Position numbers and translations under genes: made by a program
Part shown: positions 52,012-61,044 of the stretch, in pieces
Numbering within the stretch: position 1 is the first letter of the stretch
How the letters are laid out: each line of letters opens with the position of its first letter
The notes under the pieces: model-generated
The model's input: only the letters and a program-made list of their open reading frames with translations
Told to the model about the DNA's origin: nothing
Database searches by the model: none
Origin: JAAURS01 sp044923475
GTDB taxonomy: Bacteria > Cyanobacteriota > Cyanobacteriia > Thermosynechococcales > Thermosynechococcaceae
NCBI RefSeq assembly: GCF_044923475.1
Contig: NZ_CP137338.1
Coordinates: 1,302,001-1,366,000, forward strand
Reading direction: 5' to 3'
DNA length: 64,000 nt

Positions 52012-53247
52012 ATGCAAGGGCGCACTCGTTCGGGTTGGCAAGTAGGGTCCATTTTTGGTATTCCGCTGATTATTGACTCATCCTGGCTGTTTATCGTGGG
52101 TCTCGTGACCCTCGCCAATGGCTTGGCTTGGCAGGAAGAATACTCGACGTGGGAAGCCTGGCAGGCTTGGGGTGCGGGCTTTGTAATGGCGCTGTTGTTG
52201 TTTGCGTCGGTTCTGCTCCACGAACTCGGCCATAGCCTAGTGGCAAAATCCCAGGGGACTAAGGTTAATTCCATTACCCTCTTTTTGTTTGGCGGTATCG
52301 CCTCCATCGATAGCGAAGCCAAAACGCCGGGGAAAGCCTTTTGGGTGGCGATCGCCGGACCGCTCGTCAGTCTTGGCCTGTTTGGCTTGCTGGGCGGCGC
52401 GAGTCGATTGATCGCACAGCAGACCCCCTGGCATGTCATCAGCAACGAGTTATCCCACATGAACTTAGTGTTGGCGCTCTTCAACCTCATTCCAGGCTTG
52501 CCCCTAGATGGCGGTCAGATTCTTAAGGCACTCATCTGGAAAGTGACTGGCAATCGGTTTAAGGGAGTGCACTGGGCGGCGCGAATGGGACAGGCGTTGG
52601 GTTTGCTGGCGATTGTCTTGGGCATGTCAGCGACGCTGATGGGCCAGGCGGGTGGAATTTGGATCGCCCTTTTGGGCTGGTTCGGCCTCCGCAGTGCCTC
52701 CAGCTACGATCGCTTTACTGACCTTCAAGAGGGTTTGCTGAAGCTACAAGCCAAAGATGCCATGACTCGCGACTTTCGAGTGGTAGATGCGGAGCAGTCG
52801 GTCCGGGCGTTTGCCGATAGTTACGTCGTCGAAGCAAACCACGCACCCGCCTATTTTGCCGCTTCTGGAGGACGATATCGGGGTTTGGTCAACATAGACG
52901 ACCTCAATACGCTAGAGCGCAGCGAATGGGAGCAGCGCCGCGTCCGAGAGATTGCCCGCTCTTTTGCGGATATTCCTACTGTCCGCGAAACGACTTCGCT
53001 TCCCGAAGTGATTCAGCGTCTCGAACAGGAGCAAATTCCGTTTATTACAGTGCTTTCTCCCGCCGATGCGGTGTCGGGGATTGTCGACCGAGGCGATATT
53101 GTCAGAGCCGTGGGCGCTCAGATGAACCTTCAAATTCCGTCTGAAGATATCTTGCGGATCAAACAAGAAGGGGCTTTTCCGGCATCTTTCCAGCTTCAGG
53201 CGATCGCCAAGGCCGTTCTCCCCGATCCCAATACAAAGTCTCCCTAA
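52012..53247 (+). CDS. site-2 protease (M50) with CBS domains
   Basis: 411 residues. Membrane zinc protease motifs: HELGHSLVAKSQG (HExxH) and NLIPGLPLDGGQ (third ligand Asp). Several membrane helices precede and follow (SWLFIVGLVTL, GPLVSLGLFGLLGG, GLLAIVLGMSATL). The C-terminal third contains two CBS-like motifs (KDAMTRDFRVVDAEQSV; IPFITVLSPADAVSGIVDRG). ATG 52012 has AAAGG at 7 bases upstream; the frame is open from 51946. Intramembrane cleavage of a regulator is inferred. Confidence 0.9.
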   Translation: MQGRTRSGWQVGSIFGIPLIIDSSWLFIVGLVTLANGLAWQEEYSTWEAWQAWGAGFVMALLLFASVLLHELGHSLVAKSQGTKVNSITLFLFGGIASIDSEAKTPGKAFWVAIAGPLVSLGLFGLLGGASRLIAQQTPWHVISNELSHMNLVLALFNLIPGLPLDGGQILKALIWKVTGNRFKGVHWAARMGQALGLLAIVLGMSATLMGQAGGIWIALLGWFGLRSASSYDRFTDLQEGLLKLQAKDAMTRDFRVVDAEQSVRAFADSYVVEANHAPAYFAASGGRYRGLVNIDDLNTLERSEWEQRRVREIARSFADIPTVRETTSLPEVIQRLEQEQIPFITVLSPADAVSGIVDRGDIVRAVGAQMNLQIPSEDILRIKQEGAFPASFQLQAIAKAVLPDPNTKSP

Positions 53248-53263
53248 GCTGAGGGAAGCAGGA

Positions 53264-53413
53264 TTGATATTGGATTCATTCCAGAAGGAGAGATTGGCAA
53301 AAAATCGGCAGCCTGGGCTATGGGAAGGTCAGGTGGTGATGGCTGAGGATTTTGATGATGCCTTGCCCGATGAGATTTTAGCTGGCTTTATGGGGTATGA
53401 GACTTCTGCTTGA
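53264..53413 (+). pseudogene. antitoxin C-terminal fragment (Phd/VapB type)
   Basis: In frame from 53264 to TGA 53413: ..RLAKNRQPGLWEGQ, then VVMAEDFDDALPDEILAGF and a stop. The PGLxxGQV..ADDFD.PLPDEILA pattern is the C terminus of antitoxins that precede PIN toxins. The N-terminal half is missing, with only unrelated sequence after the M50 gene. The fragment overlaps the PIN toxin start, as in intact pairs. Confidence 0.65.
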
Positions 53414-53753
53414 TACGCCTGTATTGCTTTGGTGGTTGGCTAATAATCCAAATCTGTCAGCCTATGCGAGAACGGTAATTGCTGATTCAGACAATCAAAT
53501 TTTTGTGAGTGCTGTCAGTGCTTGGGAAATTGAGATTAAAAGGGCGATTGGGGAATTGGTGGCTCCTGAAGATTTATTAGGGGCGATCGCTGCGAACAAT
53601 TTTGAACCGTTGGTTATCAAAATTGCACACAGTTTACTGTTGAGGGAGTTACCATTGCATCATGATGACCTGCTTGGCTGAATGCCGATGGCTCAGGCCC
53701 TTTACGAAGATCTAACTTTGCTGAGTGGTGACCGAAAAATTTGCTCTGTATGA
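53397..53753 (+). pseudogene. PIN-domain toxin broken by a nonsense codon
   Basis: ATG 53397 starts MRLLLDTPVLLWWL with the first PIN Asp, then VSAVSAWEIEIKRAIG with Glu/Lys. At 53679-53681 a TGA replaces the CGA (Arg) expected in LHHxDPFDRMLxAQA; the same frame continues MPMAQALYEDLTLLSGDRK, ICSV and stops at 53753, so one base change breaks the toxin. Length if read through would be about 118, normal for this VapC-like group. Confidence 0.8.
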
Positions 53754-54060
53754 GTGAGGTTCCTAAAATTTATGCGTAGGAAGGCGAGCTTTTCCTCTGC
53801 AAAACCATCCAAAGGGGCGATCGCGCTGAGGAAGTCAGCGTTTACACTGGCGTATGTCATCCGCTGCTCTATCGCCAGCGAGCTACAACGATGATGGCAT
53901 TGTTCATCCGTAGGGCTATCAATCTGACTACCTCTTGTTAAAAATCTATTAAAATTTAGGTACCCTTTTTATATTGATGCATCTTATCTTCATCTTTTGG
54001 GAATTCTGAGAGTTCAATAAATCCACAAGCCACCCACCAGAATTAAAAGGTTGTATACCA
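53754..54060. other. AT-rich intergenic region before the sensor kinase
   Basis: About 307 bases with no coding frame. The AAAAGG about 15 bases before ATG 54061 could be the ribosome-binding site. No terminator or operator recognised. Confidence 0.4.
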
Positions 54061-56637
54061 ATGACTCCAGGTACCCTTGAAAAAAATTCTGATCTTACAA
54101 CCTTGGGGATAGAGGACTGGATTCGCAATCTTTTCTCGCCGGAACAATATATGCCCCACGGACATTGCTACCTCTGGCAAACGCCTTTGGTTTGGCTCCA
54201 TGTGGGCGGCGATCTGCTGATTGCGATCGCCTACTTTTCCATCCCGCTGATGCTGATTTATTTTGTCAAACGGCGAGGAGAAGATCCCCTCAATCGGGTT
54301 TTTATTTCCTTTGGGGCGTTTATTGTTCTCTGCGGTACGGGGCACCTGCTCGATATTTGGACGCTCTGGTATCCTGTCTACTGGTTGTCGGGCATCGAAA
54401 AAGCGCTTACGGCGCTCGTCTCTTGCTATACAGCCATAGACATGGTCACGTTGCTGCCACGCTTTTTGTCCCTTAAAACGCCGGAGCAGCTCGAACAAGT
54501 AAACCGCGAACTGCAAACAGAAATGCAGATTCGGCAGGCCATCGAAGATCGGTTACGCTGCTCAAACGAAGAACTCGAACACCGGGTGCAGAAACGAACA
54601 ATAGATTTGATCCATGCCGCCGAACGAGAGCAAACAATTGTCCGCATCATTCAGCAGATGCGACAAACCTTGGATCTAAAAACGATTTTTGAAGATACCG
54701 TCGAGGCATTACGGAATGCCGTCAAATGCGATCGTGTCTTGATCTATCAATTTCATCCGGACTGGAGTGGTCGATTGGTTGCAGAATCCCTGACCGACGG
54801 GTGGCCTAGTATCGTACATCTGCCGTCGGAATATCAGAACCTAACCCGTAACGTCACCGAGTCTCAAGACTGCACGATTAAAAGCTTCAAAGATACTTAT
54901 CTCCAAGGGCGGCAGGGAGATATTTTTACTCAAGAAAGTAGCTACCGAGTCATCAATAATATCTACGAAGCCAACTATGACGACTGCTATCTGGCCTTTT
55001 TAGAAAACATCCAAGTTAAGGCCTATATTGTCGCCCCAATCTTCCAAAACAATACTTTATGGGGCTTACTGTTTGTTTATCAGCATGATGCGCCCCGTCA
55101 GTGGTCGAGTGGCGCCATCAAGATTACGACCCAAATTGGCACCCAGTTGGGACTCGCCCTCAAGCAGGCAGAACTGTTCTCACGAACCCAGAAGCAAGCC
55201 TTCGACCTTCAGGAAGCAAAGGAAGCTGCCGAACGGGCCAATCGTGCTAAAAGCATGTTCTTGGCTAATATGAGCCACGAGTTACGAACGCCGCTCAACG
55301 CCATTCTCGGCTATGCCCAAATGCTCCAGCGTGCATCTTCCCTATCTCCCCAGCACCAAGAGTATGTGCAAACCATTGACCGCAGCGGCGAACATTTGCT
55401 AAATCTTATTAATGACATCTTAGAAATGTCCAAAATTGAGGTCGGTCAGCAGCAAGTCCGCGAGATCGGCTTTGACCTCCACCAACTGCTAGACAACTTA
55501 GAAAAAATGTTGGCCTTACGGGCCAAGGTTAAAGAGCTCAATCTAATCTTTGAGCGCCAACCTGAAGTACCTCAATTCATCAAGACCGATCAGCAAAAAC
55601 TTCGACAGATCTTAATTAACCTCTTAGAAAACGCCATTAAGTTTACCGAGGTCGGACAGGTAACGCTTCGTGTTGGAACTGAAGCGAATCAGCTGAGATT
55701 TTCTATTGAAGATACAGGGCCTGGTATTCCCCCAGAGTCCATCAACCAACTTTTTAAAGCTTTTGGTCAAACTGAGATTGGCACCCAATTTTCAGAAGGA
55801 ACAGGTTTAGGGTTAGCTATCAGTAAAGGCTTTGTCAACTTGTTAGGTGGGGAAATTAGCGTTAGCAGGACGGCAGACAGCGGATCTGTCTTCACCTTTC
55901 ATATTCCTCTGAAAGTGACCGCGCCTGTCAAACCTGAAAAGGATCCGCTCCCCTTCGGCAGTCCTCGGCAACTTGCTCCTGGACAGCCAGAATTTCGCAT
56001 TCTGGTCGCCGAAGATCGCTTGGTCAACCGAAACCTATTGGTTAATGTGCTGCGCTCAGTTGGCTTTGAGGTGAGGGAGGCATCCAATGGACGAGAAGCC
56101 ATTGAGATTTGGAAAGATTGGGATCCCCACGTGATTTGGATGGATATGCAGATGCCGATTATTAGCGGATATAAAGCGGCTCAGCACATTAAGGCTAACC
56201 TAAAAGGTCGATCTACCAAAATCCTTGCCCTTACTGCCTCCGCTTTTGAGGAACAGCGTGCCGAAATTTTAAATAGCGGTTGTGATGATTTCCTTGGTAA
56301 GCCCTTTCGTATAGAGGAAATCTTTGGCAAGCTTTCTAAATATTTGGGTGTAAAATATCTCTTTTACCAAGACGTTCAGGAGAATAATTCGAACTCAACT
56401 GCGACTTCCTGTCATGATGTATCAGACATTATCCTTACGCCTGAGAGTTTTCAGGTAATGTCCCCTGCATGGATTGAAGAAGTTCAGCTTCGTGCCACCC
56501 AAGGAGACGATATGCGGCTTCTCAAGTTAGTCGATCAAATCCCCAGCGATCGTGGGCATATTGCCGAAGCACTCACTCAACTGATTGAAACGTTCAATTT
56601 TGAAAAAATTATTAACTCGATCGAAACTCCTGTCTGA
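54061..56637 (+). CDS. ethylene-receptor-like hybrid histidine kinase with cyanobacteriochrome-like GAF
   Basis: 858 residues. Domains in order: three-helix ETR1-type sensor (about 38-130) with Asp51 (GGDLLIAIAYFSIP) and Cys91/His95 (VLCGTGHLL), the copper/ethylene ligands in ETR1; a helical linker; a GAF of phytochrome/CBCR type (about 200-375) with Cys309-Tyr310 at the bilin position (DDCYLAF) and an extra Cys271 (SQDCTIKSF); HisKA with the phospho-His406 (NMSHELRTPLNAI); HATPase (NLLENAIKF, GPGIPPES, GTGLGLAI); REC with Asp695 (WMDMQMPII). It resembles Synechocystis UirS/SynEtr1 but is hybrid. The next gene is a REC-GGDEF-EAL protein. Confidence 0.9.
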   Translation: MTPGTLEKNSDLTTLGIEDWIRNLFSPEQYMPHGHCYLWQTPLVWLHVGGDLLIAIAYFSIPLMLIYFVKRRGEDPLNRVFISFGAFIVLCGTGHLLDIWTLWYPVYWLSGIEKALTALVSCYTAIDMVTLLPRFLSLKTPEQLEQVNRELQTEMQIRQAIEDRLRCSNEELEHRVQKRTIDLIHAAEREQTIVRIIQQMRQTLDLKTIFEDTVEALRNAVKCDRVLIYQFHPDWSGRLVAESLTDGWPSIVHLPSEYQNLTRNVTESQDCTIKSFKDTYLQGRQGDIFTQESSYRVINNIYEANYDDCYLAFLENIQVKAYIVAPIFQNNTLWGLLFVYQHDAPRQWSSGAIKITTQIGTQLGLALKQAELFSRTQKQAFDLQEAKEAAERANRAKSMFLANMSHELRTPLNAILGYAQMLQRASSLSPQHQEYVQTIDRSGEHLLNLINDILEMSKIEVGQQQVREIGFDLHQLLDNLEKMLALRAKVKELNLIFERQPEVPQFIKTDQQKLRQILINLLENAIKFTEVGQVTLRVGTEANQLRFSIEDTGPGIPPESINQLFKAFGQTEIGTQFSEGTGLGLAISKGFVNLLGGEISVSRTADSGSVFTFHIPLKVTAPVKPEKDPLPFGSPRQLAPGQPEFRILVAEDRLVNRNLLVNVLRSVGFEVREASNGREAIEIWKDWDPHVIWMDMQMPIISGYKAAQHIKANLKGRSTKILALTASAFEEQRAEILNSGCDDFLGKPFRIEEIFGKLSKYLGVKYLFYQDVQENNSNSTATSCHDVSDIILTPESFQVMSPAWIEEVQLRATQGDDMRLLKLVDQIPSDRGHIAEALTQLIETFNFEKIINSIETPV

Positions 56638-56686
56638 AAGCATATTTCGACAAAATGAATTCAAAAAGTTTCCAGTAGACTCAAAA

Positions 56687-58510
56687 ATGTGTATTAATAA
56701 AGCCCTTACTCAAAACATAGCGTCGGAACAAGTTTTGGAGCAGCCTTCAGCTGCCGATATTCTGATTGTGGACGATACCTTAGAAAACTTAAAACTGCTG
56801 TCGAGTATGCTCACCGAGCAAGGTTACAACGTGCGCAAAGCCACCACGGGGCAGATGGCTCTCAAGGCCGTCCAATCTTTGCTCCCAGATCTGGTATTGC
56901 TAGACATTATGATGCCCGATTTGACTGGATTTGAGGTTTGTAAACAGCTTAAATCTCAGCCACAGGCGGTCGATCTGCCCATAATTTTTTTAAGCGCCCT
57001 GGATACTCCTGTTGATAAGGTACAGGCCTTTGAGGTTGGTGGGTCAGACTACATCAGCAAGCCGTTTCAAATCGAAGAGGTTTTAGTTCGGGTCAACCAT
57101 CATTTAGCGTTGAAGGCTGCTCACCAAGAAATTTGTAGCTTAAACGCCAAACTAGAAGCGCGTGTGTCAGAGCGAACTCAACAGTTGACGAACGCTCACC
57201 ATCGACTTAGAGAAGCCGAAGCCTATGACCCCTTAACCGGATTGATTAATCGCTCAACCTTCATTCAACAGGTGGACATTGCATTATCCCTTTCGAAGAC
57301 TCGGACGAATGGAGTTTTTGCTGTCTTAATCATGGATTGCGATCGCTTTAAGGTCATCAACGACGCCCTTGGACACTTAGTTGGCGACGAGCTGCTCCAG
57401 AATCTTGCAAAGCCGTTAAGTCGTCTCATTCGGCAAAATGACCATCTTGCCCGCCTTGGCGGAGATGAATTTGCGATTCTGCTTAATGAGATTAACGACA
57501 TCGACCAAGCTGTCAATGTAGCCGATCGCATTTTATCGGTATTGGCTCAGCCGTTTTGCTTCAGAGGCTATGAGATTTTTGTCAATGTCAGTATTGGTTT
57601 GGTGCTGGGCAATACTTCCTATGACCATCCCGAACAGCTTCTTAGAGATGCAGACATAGCCATGTACAGAGCTAAGGCGTCAGGGAGAGGACAGTACCAA
57701 GTTTTCAGTTCAGCCATGGATGGCGAAGCCCATCGCCGATTAGAAATTGAAACCGATCTCCATAGAGCGCTGAAGCTAAAAGAATTTAGAGCGCATTTTC
57801 AACCCATTGTCGATTTAGCAACCGGAACCATTGCTGGCTTTGAAGCCCTTGCCCGCTGGCAGCACCCTAAACACGGACTGATTCCGCCAGGAGAGTTTTT
57901 GCCCATTGCCGAAGAAACTGGACTCATTTGCGAAATTGGGCGTTCAATAATGGAACAGGCCTGCCATCAGTTGCAAAATTGGCGGCAAGAAGGATTTTCC
58001 GCGCTCATGATGTATGTCAATCTATCTGCCCAAGAATTAAGTCAACCTATCCTCATCGAGGAGATCGATCGCATTCTAGCAGAGACTCAACTTCCCTCCA
58101 GTGCAATCAAGCTAGAGATTACCGAAAGCTCAATGATTCAGGACTTACAGACCACAATACTTATCCTCAATCAGCTCCAAGAACGGGGGATTCAGCTGAG
58201 CATTGATGATTTTGGGACAGGCTACTCTTCCCTTGGACAGCTCCAATCGTTACCTGTCAATACTCTTAAAATCGATCGCGCTTTTACGCAACAGTTAGAT
58301 GGAACACCTGAAACAGTAGGGTTAGTTCCTGTCATTTTGGGGATTGCACAAGTGATGGATATGGATGTAGTAGCCGAGGGCATCGAAACGGAACAGCAGC
58401 TTGCGCAATTGCGAGAGCTTGGATGTCGTTATGGTCAAGGATTCCTGTTTTCTAGGCCTGTAGATGCTCAGACTGCCACTCAACTCATTCGCTCAGACAA
58501 TCGATGGTAA
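56687..58510 (+). CDS. REC-GGDEF-EAL c-di-GMP signalling protein
   Basis: About 607 residues. N-terminal receiver with LIVDDTLENLKLL and the phospho-Asp in LVLLDIMMPDLTGF; a coiled-coil linker (CSLNAKLEARVSERTQQL); a GGDEF domain with the intact motif RLGGDEFAILL; an EAL domain with intact FEALARWQH, EITESSM, DDFGTGYSS, LKIDRAF and VAEGIETEQQ. So both cyclase and phosphodiesterase sites look active. The frame opens at 56585 inside the kinase gene, but ATG 56687, just past the kinase stop, is preferred. Probably the output partner of the preceding hybrid kinase. Confidence 0.92.
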   Translation: MCINKALTQNIASEQVLEQPSAADILIVDDTLENLKLLSSMLTEQGYNVRKATTGQMALKAVQSLLPDLVLLDIMMPDLTGFEVCKQLKSQPQAVDLPIIFLSALDTPVDKVQAFEVGGSDYISKPFQIEEVLVRVNHHLALKAAHQEICSLNAKLEARVSERTQQLTNAHHRLREAEAYDPLTGLINRSTFIQQVDIALSLSKTRTNGVFAVLIMDCDRFKVINDALGHLVGDELLQNLAKPLSRLIRQNDHLARLGGDEFAILLNEINDIDQAVNVADRILSVLAQPFCFRGYEIFVNVSIGLVLGNTSYDHPEQLLRDADIAMYRAKASGRGQYQVFSSAMDGEAHRRLEIETDLHRALKLKEFRAHFQPIVDLATGTIAGFEALARWQHPKHGLIPPGEFLPIAEETGLICEIGRSIMEQACHQLQNWRQEGFSALMMYVNLSAQELSQPILIEEIDRILAETQLPSSAIKLEITESSMIQDLQTTILILNQLQERGIQLSIDDFGTGYSSLGQLQSLPVNTLKIDRAFTQQLDGTPETVGLVPVILGIAQVMDMDVVAEGIETEQQLAQLRELGCRYGQGFLFSRPVDAQTATQLIRSDNRW

Positions 58511-59501
58511 ATCAATAGTAGAGTTGTTAGAGAAAAAATATTCTAATCTCAATGGCCTAATTGAAGTGAAGTTACGATGAAGTGAAATTAGCATATAATC
58601 TTTGCAATAAGCTATTCTTCGTACCGTTCCTGCGATCGCAATCGGGGCAAAAGCTCCAGAAAAAATAGAGCCAATTCCAGTCACACATTTAGAGTCTGCG
58701 TAAATACTGTAGTTCGATCCCATAACGAGGCGATCGCATTCCCGATAAAGAACGGTTGTAAATCTAGCGGGAAGATGTCGGTCAATCGCGATCGCCCAAT
58801 CGATTGTTAAATCTAGCGATCGCCTATCGTGGTAGCGACATGCGATCGCAACCAGCAGGCGTCCGATTGGCTGAAGCAGCATTTGGATGGGGGGCGGGTT
58901 TCAATTTTTGGCGATCGCCTTCACGTCGTCCTCGATCGTCTTCAAACTGAAATTCCGCAATTCGAAACCCTACTGCGCGATGCTCGAATTCAGCTTCAGT
59001 CCGCGCGTTCCGTCCCCTTTTACCTCAAAGACGCATTTATCAGTGTCGCCCAACGCACAGACGCGGGCACGTCTCATCTGGAAATATGAGAAATTCGCGT
59101 GGCTCGCTGCCTAGAAGAAATCCCAGCGTTTCTCCCAGATGGCGCGCCGAAACGGATGATTTGGTCGGTTGGGGCGATCGCCGCTCCTGTGGATTGCGCG
59201 CAGTCCGTCAGCCGTCGGATCTCTAGGACACTTGTTTATTTAGCGTGTGCTTTGGAGCGATTGTAAATGTCTTGTCATGCAGTCCAGACATTGTTTCAAG
59301 ATGACATCTCAATGAGTTAAAATCCTTAGGGATTCCGAACCAGCTCGATTTCTAGTCAGAAATTGAGATTGATTGAATCCGCGATTCTAAGCATGGAAAA
59401 TGCGAACTTCGATCGACGATCTAAAATCTTAATAAAAGCAACGTATCGCCTTAAATATTTGAAATTTTAACTGTATAAATCCGTATCTCGCTCGCCTGTT
59501 C
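58511..59501. other. intergenic region with gene remnants
   Basis: About 990 bases. It contains several HIP1-type octamers, the ABC-type fragment at 58829-59089, and otherwise only broken frames. The right third (59240-59500) is AT-rich and probably holds the promoter of the 59502 gene. Confidence 0.5.
58829..59089 (+). pseudogene. possible ABC transporter ATPase C-terminal remnant
   Basis: A short open stretch includes ASDWLKQHLDGGRVSIFGDRLHVVLDRLQ and SVPFYLKDAFISVAQR; the last part matches the PFSLEDAFIxVVQR ending of ABC-2-type ATPases. No Walker motif precedes it. Probably a decayed gene; a functional gene is unlikely. Confidence 0.4.
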
Positions 59502-60509
59502 ATGAAAAACTTTTTCAAAGAAAACTTACAGGGGCAATATGGCTCCTCCGCACAGGCAATCTTCTGGCAAGATATACAAGCTAACAGTCCTATCGACCTG
59601 CAAATCTTAGCCTGGACAAACGGCCAGCCAGTTCTAACCCGCCGCATTCAGCAGCTTCTCGCAGAGCAGGAGCCTTTAGAAAAGTTCGAAAAAGACGTTG
59701 CCACGGTCAACAAAGTCGTGCGAGGTCATTTTAAGTACGAACTATTGCATTCAGCGGATCCTAGGGATGCTGAAGTTGTGAAACTCCTCAGAAATATTTG
59801 CGACGCGTTAACTCAGGGGAGTTCGAGTTTGCTCCTTTTAAGCTATTACAAGGAGATTTTAGTCGCGCGTAAAAAAAATAATTACAACGATATCCCAGAA
59901 CAAAATCAGCTTTTGAAAATCGGAATTGTATCGGTCGATTCAGATGGGAAGCTGACTGTAGCAAATCCAATTTATAAAAAAATATTCAATTTGGACTGGA
60001 CTGAAGAGCGGCTAGAACGATTGCTCGATCGCAAGCGAATCGATAAGTATCATTTGGCTTTGATTACGGGCTTGATATCAGTTCTCGTGTTTGCTTTATT
60101 TCAAGGCTTTACGCGCTATGCCCCCTATGCAAGGCTGATTCAGTGCAATGGCCCTGCGTTCAAAGCGGCCATCGATGCCAATATTGCCCTAGACGAGGCA
60201 AAAATCGATCGCGCAGTCAGTCAGCTGAAGGACATGCAGCGACAGCAGTCGTTCAGTCCGGGCTGCGAAGCCATCCTCCACGATCTGCAATACAGTCAGG
60301 CGATTTATTTGAGAGCCGGTATCGATAACAATCCAATGGAGGCAGTTAAAGAACTTTGTAATATTCCCGAGCAATACTATGCCGAGCGCAACATCCAGCC
60401 TTGGTTCGCGAGATGGTTAAGCCTTTATCGTAAAACAAGCTTCGCTGCTGACTTTAAGGCTTACATCAGCAGCCATAATTGTCCGGCGTCGGACTTCCTC
60501 AGCCGTTGA
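59502..60509 (+). CDS. membrane-anchored protein like the C-terminal part of AAA-like (AAA_35) proteins
   Basis: 335 residues. The first 170 resemble the region after the ATPase in cyanobacterial AAA-like domain proteins: TNGQPVLTRRIQQLLAEQE, then a winged-helix-like LLKIGIVSVDSDGKLTVANPIYKKIF and NLDWTEERL. No Walker A or B motif is present, so it is not an ATPase. One membrane helix (YHLALITGLISVLVFALFQGF, about 186-206) is followed by a 130-residue domain with conserved-looking Cys (LIQCNGPAF, FSPGCEAIL, ELCNIPEQY, SHNCPASDF). It precedes cheW (52 bases) and the photoreceptor; a signalling adaptor role is inferred. Confidence 0.65.
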   Translation: MKNFFKENLQGQYGSSAQAIFWQDIQANSPIDLQILAWTNGQPVLTRRIQQLLAEQEPLEKFEKDVATVNKVVRGHFKYELLHSADPRDAEVVKLLRNICDALTQGSSSLLLLSYYKEILVARKKNNYNDIPEQNQLLKIGIVSVDSDGKLTVANPIYKKIFNLDWTEERLERLLDRKRIDKYHLALITGLISVLVFALFQGFTRYAPYARLIQCNGPAFKAAIDANIALDEAKIDRAVSQLKDMQRQQSFSPGCEAILHDLQYSQAIYLRAGIDNNPMEAVKELCNIPEQYYAERNIQPWFARWLSLYRKTSFAADFKAYISSHNCPASDFLSR

Positions 60510-60561
60510 AATCTAGCCGACTCCATCGCAAATAACCTAAGGATGCTTCGTTTTTAAAAGC

Positions 60562-61044
60562 ATGGTATCGCCAAAGCAGACCCATCAATTTTTAATCTTT
60601 CAACTTGCTATTGATATCCAAGCCATGCTTTCTACCGAATGTCTGGGGGAGGTTCTCAAGTGCGAAGTGAGTCAGATCGTCCCCATTTTAGATATGCCCA
60701 AGCCTGTGATGGGAGTCAGCAGCAATCGCGGAGAGGTACTGTGGTTGGTGGATTTGTCGCTATTGCTGGAGCTGACGCCGCTCTACGCTCTCGGTATTCG
60801 CCAGTACTATGACGTGATGGTCATGCACTATAAAGACCGAGTGGCAGGATTTGCGGTTCCTAAGGTAGGACAACTCGTCAATTACAGAGTTGCAAATATG
60901 CAGCCCCCCATCCTTGAAAATTTACCCGGCTCATTCGGTCGATGTTTAGACGGGCTTTATCGACGGTCCCAGGGTAAAGACACGCTTGTTTTGAACACCG
61001 CCAAGCTTTTCGACCTCCTCAAGAAAATACCTTCAAACGTATGA
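60562..61044 (+). CDS. CheW-like coupling protein (PixI/PilI type)
   Basis: 160 residues with the CheW fold: QFLIFQLAIDIQAMLSTECLGEVL, IVPILDMPKPVMGVSSNRGEVLWLVDLSLLL and FAVPKVGQLVNYRVA. It couples methyl-accepting receptors to a CheA kinase; no cheA is in the window. The stop overlaps the start of the receptor gene by 4 bases (ATGA), so they are translationally coupled, a layout typical of cyanobacterial phototaxis operons. Confidence 0.9.
   Translation: MVSPKQTHQFLIFQLAIDIQAMLSTECLGEVLKCEVSQIVPILDMPKPVMGVSSNRGEVLWLVDLSLLLELTPLYALGIRQYYDVMVMHYKDRVAGFAVPKVGQLVNYRVANMQPPILENLPGSFGRCLDGLYRRSQGKDTLVLNTAKLFDLLKKIPSNV

Noticed and set aside
58493..58882. 129-codon minus-strand frame with ECDRLVMGSNYSIY and GIGSIFSGAFAPIAIAG
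   Set aside because: Looks partly protein-like but overlaps the end of the EAL gene and the ABC-like fragment, contains HIP1 sites and lacks a clear start; may be a relic, not listed as a gene.
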